15,598 nt of DNA from Synergistaceae bacterium (GCA_031264605.1 JAISDQ010000178.1:1-15598), one strand, 5' to 3'; shown: positions 1-6,730, counted from the first letter of the stretch. Translations and numbers: made by a program. Notes: generated by a model from the sequence alone, not told the origin.

Positions 1-222
1 GTCAGGATGGCTTCCGTGTCGACGATCGGCATAGCCTGCATAGCGTACGCGATAGGCGCGGGCGGTATCGGGACGATACTATTCGAGGGGATGAGGCAGC
101 TCCTGTACGTTAAAATAATCTGGGGCGCGATACTGGCGATCCTTCTCTCAGCGGTCGTGAATAACGCGCTGCTCGCGCTCGAAAAACACTTCGCGAGACG
201 AACTGATCCGGGCAGGTCGTAA
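1..222 (+). CDS. ABC transporter permease, C-terminal fragment (cut by window edge)
   Basis: This is the 3' end of a gene whose frame is open through base 1, so the first ATG at base 7 is internal and not a start. The roughly 73 visible residues hold a glycine-rich turn (IGAGGIG) between hydrophobic stretches, then a last membrane span (about residues 38-58) and a charged tail. The IGAGG(L/I)G turn followed by a final helix is typical of the C-terminus of binding-protein-dependent permeases of the OpuB/ProW, MetI and related groups. It most resembles the osmoprotectant-type permeases, but the substrate cannot be assigned from this piece. It ends 9 bases before the convergent zinc operon and is not part of it. 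Family call fairly secure; substrate unknown. Confidence 0.7.
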   Translation, partial: VRMASVSTIGIACIAYAIGAGGIGTILFEGMRQLLYVKIIWGAILAILLSAVVNNALLALEKHFARRTDPGRS

Positions 223-223
223 A

Positions 224-261
224 GAACGCGGCTACTGTTCCACCCGTTCGAGACCGCGTTC
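224..261. terminator. Possible bidirectional terminator hairpin
   Basis: GAACGCGG at 224-231 and CCGCGTTC at 254-261 are perfect 8-base inverted arms around a 22-base loop. They lie exactly where the + strand permease and the - strand zinc operon meet tail to tail. The following T-tracts are weak on both strands (CTTTTAC on +, TTCTTTACG on -), and the right arm lies inside the coding end of the 232-654 gene. The position fits a shared terminator but the loop is long. Low confidence. Confidence 0.3.
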
Positions 262-654
262 CGCTTTTACCGTGAGCGAGGTCAGGGCTAGGCGCAGATA
301 CGGCTCGCCGTCGTACTCGTAGTTTTCCAGGACTCCCGCCGCTTCTACCCAGTCGTTTTCATCAGGATACGCGGTTTTTTCATCCCCCCACGCGACCTCG
401 AACCCGGCGTTGGCGTCGTAGCCGCAGCAGCCCGGGCCGTAGCGGAACACATAATAGACCGGCGGCGACACCTCATTGTCGAGCCCGAACATACCCTCCA
501 GCTTGATGGTACGCCCTAGGTATTCGTCGGGGTTGATGTAGACGTCGTTGGTCTGTGCGACGAACATCTTTTCCTTTATCTCGACTACGTCGCCCGCGAA
601 TGACGCGACGGGCAGCAAACACAGAATTAAGGCTGAAACGAGCAGTTTTTTCAT
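232..654 (-). CDS. Secreted OB-fold-like protein related to the YcgQ/DUF1980 C-terminal domain, last gene of the zinc operon
   Basis: A 140-residue protein with a cleavable signal peptide (about residues 1-20, ending SFAG) and no lipobox, so probably periplasmic. The mature part has a DEYLGRTIKLEGMFG strand pattern, a Cys-Cys motif (PGCCGYDAN) and a WVEAAGVLE strand near the end. That order (a 'G.t..leG' strand, 'CC..D', then 'W..v.G.l') resembles the C-terminal domain of the TIGR03943/DUF1980 family (YcgQ), which is found in zinc-regulated permease-associated loci. Here the domain stands alone, without the N-terminal membrane part. Its ATG directly follows the znuB stop codon (TAA-ATG), with a GGGGGAGG ribosome site inside the end of znuB, so it is translationally coupled to the transporter. 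A role in handling periplasmic zinc is inferred from family and context, not shown. Confidence 0.7.
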   Translation of the reverse strand: MKKLLVSALILCLLPVASFAGDVVEIKEKMFVAQTNDVYINPDEYLGRTIKLEGMFGLDNEVSPPVYYVFRYGPGCCGYDANAGFEVAWGDEKTAYPDENDWVEAAGVLENYEYDGEPYLRLALTSLTVKAERGLERVEQ

Positions 655-1515
655 TTACCTGGCCTCCCCCGGCGATACGCTTCCCGCCGCGCGTTCCCTC
701 AACAATTTGACGGCGCAGCAGGCGAGAAACACCAAAATATTGACCGATACCACGCTCGCCCCGGTCGGGGTGGCGTATATATATGATACCACAACTCCCG
801 TCACAAAGCAGAACAGCGATATCACTGCCGATGAAATGACTACCGTTCTGAACTTCGTGAAAACGCGCATGGAGGACAGGGCAGGGAAAATTATCAGGCT
901 CGATATGAGAAGCGCGCCCATCATCCTCATACCCAGCACTATGGTGACGGCCGAGAGCACGGCGATGAGGGCGTTGTACGCTCCCGCCTTCACTCCGGTC
1001 GCGCGGGCGAACGTCTCGTCGAAAGTCACCGCGAATATCTTGTTGTAAAACAGGACGAACGTCACCAGCACGCAGACCGACAGCGCCACGCTGATATATA
1101 CGTCCGAACGCTTCATCGACAGTATGCTGCCGAACAGATAGTTGCAGACGTCGATATTCATGCCCGTGGTGAGCGATATCACCATGACGCCTATAGCTAA
1201 AGACGCCGTCGATATCAGGGCTATCGCCGAGTCTCCCCTTATCTTGCTGCTCTCGCTTATCCTAAGCAGGCCGAACGCGGCGAGCATGACGGCCGGAATC
1301 GATACCGCGAGAGGGGCCGCGCCAATCGCCATCGCCACGGCGAGCGCGCCGAAACCCACGTGAGAGAGGCCGTCCCCTATCATAGAGTACCGCTTCAGCA
1401 CCAGGCTCACCCCGAGAAGCGACGCGCAGAGCGATACCAGCGCGCCGACAATGAACGCCCTCACGAGAAACGTGTACGAGAACATCTCGCGCACGACGCC
1501 TAACAGATCAGTCAT
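655..1515 (-). CDS. znuB: Zinc ABC transporter membrane permease
   Basis: Forms the transmembrane channel of a metal ABC importer of the ABC-3 (ZnuB/MntB/TroB) family, moving Zn2+ across the inner membrane with ZnuA and ZnuC. The protein is 286 residues and largely hydrophobic, with about eight spans. The family landmark MIGDGLSHVGFGALAVA lies near residues 45-61 and corresponds to the cytoplasmic loop that contacts the ATPase. The open frame extends 29 codons further upstream, but that part overlaps znuC and has no hydrophobic character. The ATG at 1515 has GGAGG a few bases upstream and overlaps the znuC stop by 8 bases, as is usual for coupled permease genes. Zinc rather than manganese or iron is inferred from the adjacent Zur-like regulator and from ZnuA features. 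Confidence 0.9.
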   Translation of the reverse strand: MTDLLGVVREMFSYTFLVRAFIVGALVSLCASLLGVSLVLKRYSMIGDGLSHVGFGALAVAMAIGAAPLAVSIPAVMLAAFGLLRISESSKIRGDSAIALISTASLAIGVMVISLTTGMNIDVCNYLFGSILSMKRSDVYISVALSVCVLVTFVLFYNKIFAVTFDETFARATGVKAGAYNALIAVLSAVTIVLGMRMMGALLISSLIIFPALSSMRVFTKFRTVVISSAVISLFCFVTGVVVSYIYATPTGASVVSVNILVFLACCAVKLLRERAAGSVSPGEAR

Positions 1516-2218
1516 TTTCGAGACCTCCGATGAATTTTTTCCCCGCGTCGCTGGCGAGGTAATTCTCCCTGTCCGCGAAAAGCACCCCGCCTCCGTGCAC
1601 ATACAGAACGTGGGAGGCGTCGGAAACGGCCCTTCTCACGTCGTGCGACACCATGATCACCGTGACGTCCCCCGCCGACCGGATTTCCGAGAGCGCTTCG
1701 TAAAACTCGACCGTCGCCATCGGATCGAGTCCGGCGACGGGCTCGTCCAATATCAGAAGACGTCCCTCCGAACAGAGGGCTCGGGCGAGCAAAACCCTCT
1801 GCCGCTGCCCGCCCGACAGCTCTCCGAAATTCTTGTCGCGCAATTCGTACACCCCGAGGCGTCTCATGCTGTCCGCGGCAACCGCCCGGTCACGCCTCGA
1901 ATAGAACGGGCGCAGTCCCCTGGAAGCGAGACGCCCCGAAAGAACCACTTCGAAAGCTCCGGCGGGAAAGCTGGCTCCGCCCGCGCTTCTCTGCGGCAGG
2001 TAGCCAACGCCATCGGGCGCGAGCCCGTCGCCGTATTCGATTCGCCCTTCGATAGGACGCAGCAGGCGCAGCATCCCCAGAATAAGCGTGCTCTTGCCGG
2101 AGCCGTTCTCGCCGGTGACGCACACGTAGTCTCCCGCGCCGACGCTGAAATCCACGCCCCGCAAAACGGGGACGCCGTTATAGCCCAATGCCGCGCCGAC
2201 GCAGGAGACCAGAGACAT
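1508..2218 (-). CDS. znuC: Zinc ABC transporter ATP-binding protein
   Basis: The cytoplasmic ATPase that powers zinc uptake with ZnuB. Its 236 residues show all the ABC landmarks: Walker A GENGSGKST (residues 36-44), a Q-loop at YLPQ (about 91-94), the signature LSGGQRQR, Walker B LLILDEP with the catalytic Glu, a D-loop, and the switch His in MVSHD. The length is normal for the family. Its ATG follows the znuA stop codon with no gap (TGA-ATG), and its own stop overlaps the znuB start by 8 bases, so znuACB should be translated as one coupled unit. It lacks the C-terminal extension of E. coli ZnuC. Metal specificity comes from its partners, not from this subunit. Confidence 0.92.
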   Translation of the reverse strand: MSLVSCVGAALGYNGVPVLRGVDFSVGAGDYVCVTGENGSGKSTLILGMLRLLRPIEGRIEYGDGLAPDGVGYLPQRSAGGASFPAGAFEVVLSGRLASRGLRPFYSRRDRAVAADSMRRLGVYELRDKNFGELSGGQRQRVLLARALCSEGRLLILDEPVAGLDPMATVEFYEALSEIRSAGDVTVIMVSHDVRRAVSDASHVLYVHGGGVLFADRENYLASDAGKKFIGGLEND

Positions 2219-3166
2219 TCAGTTGAGCGCCTTCCGCAGATTTTCCGCGTTCGCCGACATCAGCTCCAGATAACCGACGCCGCGCTCGAAATCCTCGCGC
2301 GTGACGTTGTGGCACGAGTGCATCAGCATCGGAACGGCCCCCGTACTCTCGCCTATGGCGTCCGCGATCTTCTCGTTGGAGAACTCGCGGTAAAAGACGA
2401 CCGGGATGTTCTCGGCCCTCACCTTGTCGATCAGAAAAGCGACGGTGGCCGCGCTCGCTTCTGTCTCAGTGGAACAACCGGGAAAAGCGGCGAAATACTC
2501 GAGGCCGTATTCGTCGGTGAAATAGCGGAACGGAAACCTGTCGCCGAATACTACGAGGTTCCTTTTACCATCGGAGACTATGCTTTTGAACTCGCCGCCG
2601 AGAGCGGCCAGTTTTTCGGCGTAGGCGTCCGCGTTGCGGCGAAACAGCTCCGCGCGCGATTTATCGAGTTCGCACAGCCTGTCCGCCAGCGCGTTCACTA
2701 TTTTGATCGCGTTAGTGGGCGACGTCCAGACGTGCTCGTCGTATTCCGCATGGCCCTCGCCTTCTTCTTCCTCCTCGGCTTCCTCCTGCATGCCTTCGGT
2801 TATCTCCTCTTCGACCGTATCAACGAGGCTCATCAGGGACACGACGTTTATCTTCCGTCCGGCCGATTCCTCCGCGGACTCCAGAATCCGTTCGGCCCAG
2901 TCGTCCGACTCGCCTCCCACATAAACGAACATGTCGCAGCCGCTTATCTTGATGATGTCCTGCGGCGTAGGTTCGAACGAATGGCTCTCCGAGCCCGGGC
3001 GCAGCAGCATGGTTACGTCGGCCTCGCCGCCAGTGATTTGACGCGCGAAGTCGTACTGGGGAAATATCGTGGTAATTATCTTGAGTTTTTCGGCCGCGAG
3101 AGCGCCCGAAACGAAGGAACAAAACAACGCCGCTGAAAGCGCCGCGGCCGCTAAAATTTTTTTCAT
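2219..3166 (-). CDS. znuA: Periplasmic zinc-binding protein of the ZnuA/AdcA (cluster 9) family
   Basis: Captures Zn2+ and delivers it to ZnuBC. The 315-residue protein begins with a type-I signal peptide (cleavage near ALA-AEK, residue 25) and no lipobox Cys, indicating a free periplasmic protein. Metal-ligand candidates are His62 (in ESHSFEPTP) and His145 (in DEHVWTSP). The third family His is absent: the segment reads FGDRFPFRYF, leaving Asp209, and a MHSCHNVT motif (residues 282-289) may supply ligands. The usual His-rich loop is replaced by an acidic one (residues 117-145, mostly Glu). I prefer the ATG at 3166 over an in-frame TTG two codons upstream because AAAGGGG lies 7 bases before the ATG. 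A 68-base gap separates it from the upstream 97-aa gene. Zinc is favoured but the metal is inferred. Confidence 0.88.
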   Translation of the reverse strand: MKKILAAAALSAALFCSFVSGALAAEKLKIITTIFPQYDFARQITGGEADVTMLLRPGSESHSFEPTPQDIIKISGCDMFVYVGGESDDWAERILESAEESAGRKINVVSLMSLVDTVEEEITEGMQEEAEEEEEGEGHAEYDEHVWTSPTNAIKIVNALADRLCELDKSRAELFRRNADAYAEKLAALGGEFKSIVSDGKRNLVVFGDRFPFRYFTDEYGLEYFAAFPGCSTETEASAATVAFLIDKVRAENIPVVFYREFSNEKIADAIGESTGAVPMLMHSCHNVTREDFERGVGYLELMSANAENLRKALN

Positions 3167-3234
3167 GATCAAACCCCTTTCTTACGATGAAGACGCTGAA
3201 AATCCATGCGATACCGTGACATCATGGGCTCGTA

Positions 3235-3528
3235 TCAGCACGTGAGTTTTACCATGAGCTCGGCCAAAGAGAGACGCCGCAAGCCGTCACGGCCTTCGGA
3301 CGCGCCGCGCCGAGCGTATTGCGCGGCAAACAGGCGGGAGAATACGCCGCTGGAAGGCGAAACGGCGGCCTCGGTCAGCGAGCGCGCGGCTGCGGTCTGA
3401 GCGCATACGGGGCAGTTCTCCCCGCCGCAGTCATGATCCGCCTCACGCGCCGGGAAAAACGAGTCCATCAAAAGACAAGCCCAAAAACACAGACAAAGGA
3501 ACGCGGCACAACGTCCGCTGCTTTTCAT
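3235..3528 (-). CDS. Small Cys-rich membrane-anchored protein of the zinc operon, function unknown
   Basis: A 97-residue protein that I cannot assign to a characterised family. The N-terminus (residues 7-25) is a hydrophobic segment with four Cys (7, 12, 14, 18), probably a signal anchor or uncleaved signal. It is followed by a compact His/Cys motif DHDCGGENCPVC (Cys34, Cys39, Cys42, plus acidic residues and His32) that looks like a metal site. The C-terminal half is basic and polar. The start is fixed by an ATGA overlap with the repressor stop codon (3525-3528), so the two genes are translationally coupled. An upstream open stretch in this frame is only the antisense-free overlap with the repressor gene. 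Position between the regulator and znuA suggests a job in zinc sensing, buffering or transfer at the membrane. That is inference from motif and context. Confidence 0.75.
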   Translation of the reverse strand: MKSSGRCAAFLCLCFWACLLMDSFFPAREADHDCGGENCPVCAQTAAARSLTEAAVSPSSGVFSRLFAAQYARRGASEGRDGLRRLSLAELMVKLTC

Positions 3529-3977
3529 TTCGCCGAACACTCGCCGCACCTGCCGTAAAACACCGTCCTGCGCCCATCGACGAAAAAGCCCCCCGGTTTT
3601 TGGGCGGACTTGATCTCCTGAAAGGCGCGTCCCAGCTCCGCGCTCTCGAAATGGACCACCTTGCCGCATGACACGCACATGAGATGATAATGTTCGGCGC
3701 ACGCTTCGGCGTCGGCGACGAATTGATAGCAGGCCGAGTTAAATTCCGACAGGAAATATTTTCTGACTTCGCCGCCCTCTTCCAGCACGGCAAGCGACCG
3801 GTACACCGTGGATTTAGCGACCGGGGTGCGGCGGGATTTCAGGATATCCACGATTTCATCCGCCGTAAAATGACGCTCCGCGTCGGACGCGAGACAATCG
3901 AGGATAAGTTTTTTCTGTCTGGTGTTTCTGGACGCGCACTTCTGTTTTTCAGCGCCCGCGCCTTCGCCGTCCGTCAT
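3525..3977 (-). CDS. zur: Fur-family metal-responsive repressor, probably Zur
   Basis: A 150-residue DNA-binding repressor that presumably shuts the zinc operon when zinc is plentiful. An N-terminal winged helix (about 17-85) contains the recognition helix VAKSTVYRSLAVLEEGG (53-69). The dimerisation/metal domain has HYHLMCVSCGK (His96, His98, Cys101, Cys104) and a second pair, CGEC (Cys144, Cys147). Together the four Cys would form the structural Zn site. The conserved metal-ligand His before the last CxxC (usual pattern GF.I..H.L..YG.C) is replaced by Arg136. The gene is first in the operon, 22 bases downstream of a palindrome overlapping the promoter, which points to autoregulation. Neighbouring znuACB makes Zur the best assignment over Fur, PerR or Mur; the sequence alone does not prove it. 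Confidence 0.85.
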   Translation of the reverse strand: MTDGEGAGAEKQKCASRNTRQKKLILDCLASDAERHFTADEIVDILKSRRTPVAKSTVYRSLAVLEEGGEVRKYFLSEFNSACYQFVADAEACAEHYHLMCVSCGKVVHFESAELGRAFQEIKSAQKPGGFFVDGRRTVFYGRCGECSAK

Positions 3978-3998
3978 CTTCCGCCGCCTTCATCCACT

Positions 3999-4017
3999 AT
4001 TGAGACTCGGTCTCAAT
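3999..4017. promoter_or_regulatory. Zur/Fur-type palindromic operator
   Basis: The 19-base sequence ATTGAGACTCGGTCTCAAT is a perfect inverted repeat: 8-base arms around a TCG spacer. Read as a 7-1-7 Fur heptamer pair (TGAGACT-C-GGTCTCA) it has one mismatch. It resembles the TGAnAnTnATTnTCA layout of Fur-family boxes. It begins 5 bases downstream of the -10 hexamer and therefore covers the predicted transcription start of the repressor-first operon, which is ideal for repression. No second copy was noticed elsewhere in the window. Confidence 0.75.
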
Positions 4018-4021
4018 TTGA

Positions 4022-4050
4022 ATAATATATTCGACGGCGGCGATTGTCAA
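4022..4050 (-). promoter_or_regulatory. Sigma-70-type promoter of the zinc operon
   Basis: On the minus strand a consensus -35 TTGACA (4045-4050) is followed by a 17-base spacer and TATTAT (4022-4027), one mismatch from the consensus -10. Transcription would start around 4014-4016, inside the palindrome, and read into the repressor gene at 3977. This is the clearest promoter in the window. Confidence 0.8.
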
Positions 4051-4239
4051 GCGCGCCCCCCCATCCGGGCGCAGATATAAAATAAGCATTATCTTACGAA
4101 AAACCGCGTTGCCGCTGACGAGGAAGGCCGATCTTGAGCGCAAGCGGCTCGGAGCCATAAAAAAGACGCTCAAAGCCGCTCTCGGACAGTACGTATCGCT
4201 GAAGACACTTTTCGAGTAAAAGTAAGCGCCCTTGCCCTG

Positions 4240-5268
4240 TCAAAAACCGAACTGAAGCACGGTTGTTTCGTGGAATTCCTTGCCGGGTTGGAGGAGCGCC
4301 GTCGGAAATTCCGGGTGGTGGGGTGAGTCGGGATAATGGCCGGTTTCCAGGCAAAACGCGGATCTGTGGGTGAAAACCCTTCCCTTTCCCTTTAACGTCC
4401 CATCCAGGAAATTGCCGGTGTAGAGATGAACGGCGGGTTGAGTCGTGAAAACCCTTATGGAGCGTTCTCCGTCCGGAGCGCACGCCTCGGCGGCAAGAAC
4501 GGGGGCTTCGGCGTTATGTGTATTCAGAATGAAAGTGTGGTCGTAGCCGCGGCCGGTTTTAATGTTTTTGTCATCTGCCGAGATGTCCCGGCCGATGGTT
4601 TTCTGGTGTCTGAAATCCAACGGAGTCCCGTCCACCGGCAGTATTCTCCCCGTGGGGATGAGGTCGCCGCCCGATTCGAGAAAAGAATCGCCGTTTATTT
4701 GGAGAAGGTGGTTCTCTATCGTCTCGTCGATTCCCCCGGCAAGATCGAAATACGCGTGGTTGGTGAAATTGACGAACGTGTCGGCGTCGGTTGCCGCGAA
4801 GTATTCCATGATGAATTTGTCCTCATCGTCGAGCGCGTATTTCACAGTAACCTTGAGATTTCCGGGGAAACCGTCCTCTCCGTCGGGAGAGACGGTCTTG
4901 AAGATCACGGTTCCGCCGGCGTCCGTTTCCGCCGCGAAAACCCGTTTGCTGAACGAACCGTGCAGGTAATTCGCGCCGTCGTTTTGCGTGAGTTTATAGC
5001 CGCGGCCGCCTATCGTCATTTCAGCGCCTCTTATCCTGTTGGCGTAGCGCCCGACGAACGCGCCCTGGCTCGAATTGTCGGATTCGTATCCGGCCACGTC
5101 GTCGAAACCCAGCACTATATCCGCGTGTCCGGACGCGGAAGGCAGCAAGATATTGGTAATACAGCATCCGTAGTTTATGCACCTGACTATGACGCCGTTT
5201 CTGTTTTGAAGTTCAAATTGGTCGACGTCCTGTCCGTCCTCGGTGACTCCAAAATGTTTGCGCTTCAT
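4240..5268 (-). CDS. galM: Aldose 1-epimerase (galactose mutarotase)
   Basis: Interconverts beta- and alpha-D-galactose in the cytoplasm so that GalK receives the alpha anomer. The protein is 342 residues, normal for the family. The active-site landmarks are present: His103 in NYLHGS, His171 in NFTNHAYFDLAG (the general acid), Asp243 in GYDHTF, and Glu308 in CLETGHYPDSPHHPEFP (the general base); the last motif is a strong GalM signature. There is no signal peptide. A GGGAGGA ribosome site lies 6 bases before the ATG. The gene is divergent from galK, sharing an AT-rich 172-base intergenic region, so it is probably co-regulated with the + strand galactose operon. About 190 bases downstream lies the zinc promoter; I saw no convincing terminator between. 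Confidence 0.95.
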   Translation of the reverse strand: MKRKHFGVTEDGQDVDQFELQNRNGVIVRCINYGCCITNILLPSASGHADIVLGFDDVAGYESDNSSQGAFVGRYANRIRGAEMTIGGRGYKLTQNDGANYLHGSFSKRVFAAETDAGGTVIFKTVSPDGEDGFPGNLKVTVKYALDDEDKFIMEYFAATDADTFVNFTNHAYFDLAGGIDETIENHLLQINGDSFLESGGDLIPTGRILPVDGTPLDFRHQKTIGRDISADDKNIKTGRGYDHTFILNTHNAEAPVLAAEACAPDGERSIRVFTTQPAVHLYTGNFLDGTLKGKGRVFTHRSAFCLETGHYPDSPHHPEFPTALLQPGKEFHETTVLQFGF

Positions 5269-5440
5269 TTCAAATCCTCCCTCGCGAATCGTCTTGTTCT
5301 ATGATATCACCGACTTTGTAAAAAACAAGCATAATGATTATTTATATTTACATCATAATAATTTATTATACTGTAAAATGAAACATGAATTTAATAGGAC
5401 ATTATAAAAACTCTGAACTATTCCCAAAGGAGGCAATCGA
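5269..5440. promoter_or_regulatory. Divergent galM/galK promoter region
   Basis: A 172-base, strongly AT-rich gap between divergent genes, in contrast to the GC-rich coding sequence on both sides. For galK a -10-like TATACT lies at 5367-5372 without a clear -35. For galM, minus-strand TTGTTT (5323-5328), 16 bases, and TATCAT (5301-5306) is a weak candidate. CTTGTT (5293-5298) and AACAAG (5324-5329) form a spaced inverted repeat around the latter and could be an operator. No catabolite-repression site of good quality was found. galK has a strong AAAGGAGG ribosome site 7 bases before its ATG. The region must hold promoters; the exact elements are uncertain. Confidence 0.45.
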
Positions 5441-6730
5441 ATGACGAAAGCGCGTCTCGCTGTCAGCGACATTCGAAAGGGCGCATACGACGAGATTTTT
5501 AAGACGCTTTACTGGCCGGATGAAAAAACCGTCTCGCAGCAACGCGGCAGATACGCGGGCGCTATCGACTCCTTCGGGCGGCATTACGGCGAGGACAGGG
5601 ATATTTCGATATATTCGGTTCCGGGGCGCGTGGAATTGTGCGGAAACCACACCGACCACAACAACGGCGTGGTCTTGGCTTCGGCCGTCAATATCGACAT
5701 CATCGCGGTGGTCTCGAAGTCCCTCGGCGGCGTCATCCGGCTTCGGTCATACGGCTTCGCCGCCGAAGACGTCGTTGATCTGGACGAGCTTTCACCCGAC
5801 GAGCGCGAATTCGGAAAATCATCCGCCATAATCCGGGGCGTCGCCGCCGCTTTTCGTGACAGAGGCGGCGGATACGGCGCTTTTGACGCCTATACAACCT
5901 CCGATGTCCTGAGGGGCGGCGGGCTGTCGAGTTCCGCGGCTTTCGAAGTGTGCGTGGGATCGGTTTTGAACGGGGAGTATAACGAGGGACGGTTTGACGC
6001 CGTGACGCTCGGCATGATCGGGCAGTATGCGGAAAATAAATTTTTCGGCAAGCCGTCCGGTTTGATGGACCAGATTACCTGCTCGGTGGGGGGAACCGTC
6101 TCCATAGACTTCGAGGATCACGCGTCTCCGCGGGTGGAGAAAGTCCCGCTCGATCTGGCCTCTCGGGGCGTTTATCTCGTGGTCACCGATACGAAGAGCG
6201 ACCACTCGGACCTCACGGAGGAATACGGGGCGATTCGCCGCGAGATGGAGAGCGCGGCGGCTTGCCTGGGCAAAAAATACCTCAGGGCGGTCGAATACGA
6301 AGATTTTAAATCCCGCATCGCGGATGTGAGGCGGAGTGCGGGTGACCGCGCCACGGTCCGCGCGATACACTTTTTCGAGGAATGCCGGCGGGTGCGCGAA
6401 GCGGTCTCCGCGGCAAAGGACGGGGATATGCCGCGCTGGCTCTCGATCATAGGCGAGAGCGGGCATTCGTCCTTCGAGTTCAACCAGAACGCCTATTGCG
6501 TCGGGACTCCGGAACGTCAGGGGATACCGGTGGGTTTGGCGGTCTCGGAGGCAATTCTGGGCGGACGGGGGGCTTGCAGGCTCCAGGGCGGCGGATTTGC
6601 CGGCGCGATTCAGGCGTTTGTTTACGGCGATCTGCTGGATGAGTATTGCGGCGCGATGAGAAGTGTGTTCGGCGACGGCGCGTGCCGCGTCCTGAACGTG
6701 AGGGCGCGGGGCGGAATCAGGATTTTGTAG
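5441..6730 (+). CDS. galK: Galactokinase (GHMP kinase), variant signature
   Basis: Phosphorylates alpha-D-galactose with ATP to galactose-1-phosphate, the first committed step. Its 429 residues are slightly longer than E. coli GalK because of an N-terminal extension of about 50 residues. Motif 1 is GRVELCGNHTDHNNG (62-76), differing from the textbook GR.NLIGEHTDYN.G. Motif 2, the phosphate loop, is RGGGLSSSAAFEV (158-170). Catalytic Asp210 lies in KPSGLMDQ, and motif 3 is LQGGGFAGAI (381-390). The variant motif 1 is known to me from galactokinases of clostridia-like and related anaerobes, so I regard it as a subfamily and not a different enzyme, though another sugar cannot be excluded. It is the first gene of a + strand operon; galE follows after 24 bases. 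Confidence 0.9.
   Translation: MTKARLAVSDIRKGAYDEIFKTLYWPDEKTVSQQRGRYAGAIDSFGRHYGEDRDISIYSVPGRVELCGNHTDHNNGVVLASAVNIDIIAVVSKSLGGVIRLRSYGFAAEDVVDLDELSPDEREFGKSSAIIRGVAAAFRDRGGGYGAFDAYTTSDVLRGGGLSSSAAFEVCVGSVLNGEYNEGRFDAVTLGMIGQYAENKFFGKPSGLMDQITCSVGGTVSIDFEDHASPRVEKVPLDLASRGVYLVVTDTKSDHSDLTEEYGAIRREMESAAACLGKKYLRAVEYEDFKSRIADVRRSAGDRATVRAIHFFEECRRVREAVSAAKDGDMPRWLSIIGESGHSSFEFNQNAYCVGTPERQGIPVGLAVSEAILGGRGACRLQGGGFAGAIQAFVYGDLLDEYCGAMRSVFGDGACRVLNVRARGGIRIL

Noticed and set aside
1516..1602. N-terminal extension of znuB from an ATG at 1602
   Set aside because: The extra 29 residues are hydrophilic, overlap znuC, and the ATG at 1515 has a better-placed GGAGG and the usual short overlap.
1451..3136. 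A 561-codon plus-strand open frame opposite znuC and znuA
   Set aside because: Arg/His/Val-rich shadow composition without motifs; the opposite strand carries complete ABC and ZnuA signatures.
3529..3702. N-terminal extension of the 97-aa Cys protein to an ATG at 3702
   Set aside because: It would lie wholly within the repressor gene and bury the hydrophobic signal segment; the ATGA overlap start is far more natural.
4053..4072. GC-rich hairpin (GCGCCC/GGGCGC) upstream of the zinc promoter as a terminator
   Set aside because: There is no T-tract on either strand and no gene ends immediately before it.
4426..5304. A 292-codon plus-strand open frame opposite galM
   Set aside because: Antisense to a gene with all GalM catalytic residues and a good ribosome site; no motif of its own.
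5316..5328. TTGT-A5-ACAA inverted repeat as a specific operator
   Set aside because: Arms of only 4 bases in AT-rich DNA are expected by chance.
5373..5386. TGTAAAATGAAACA in the galM/galK gap as a catabolite-response (cre) site
   Set aside because: The central CG and other conserved positions of the cre consensus do not match; similarity is limited to AT-rich ends.
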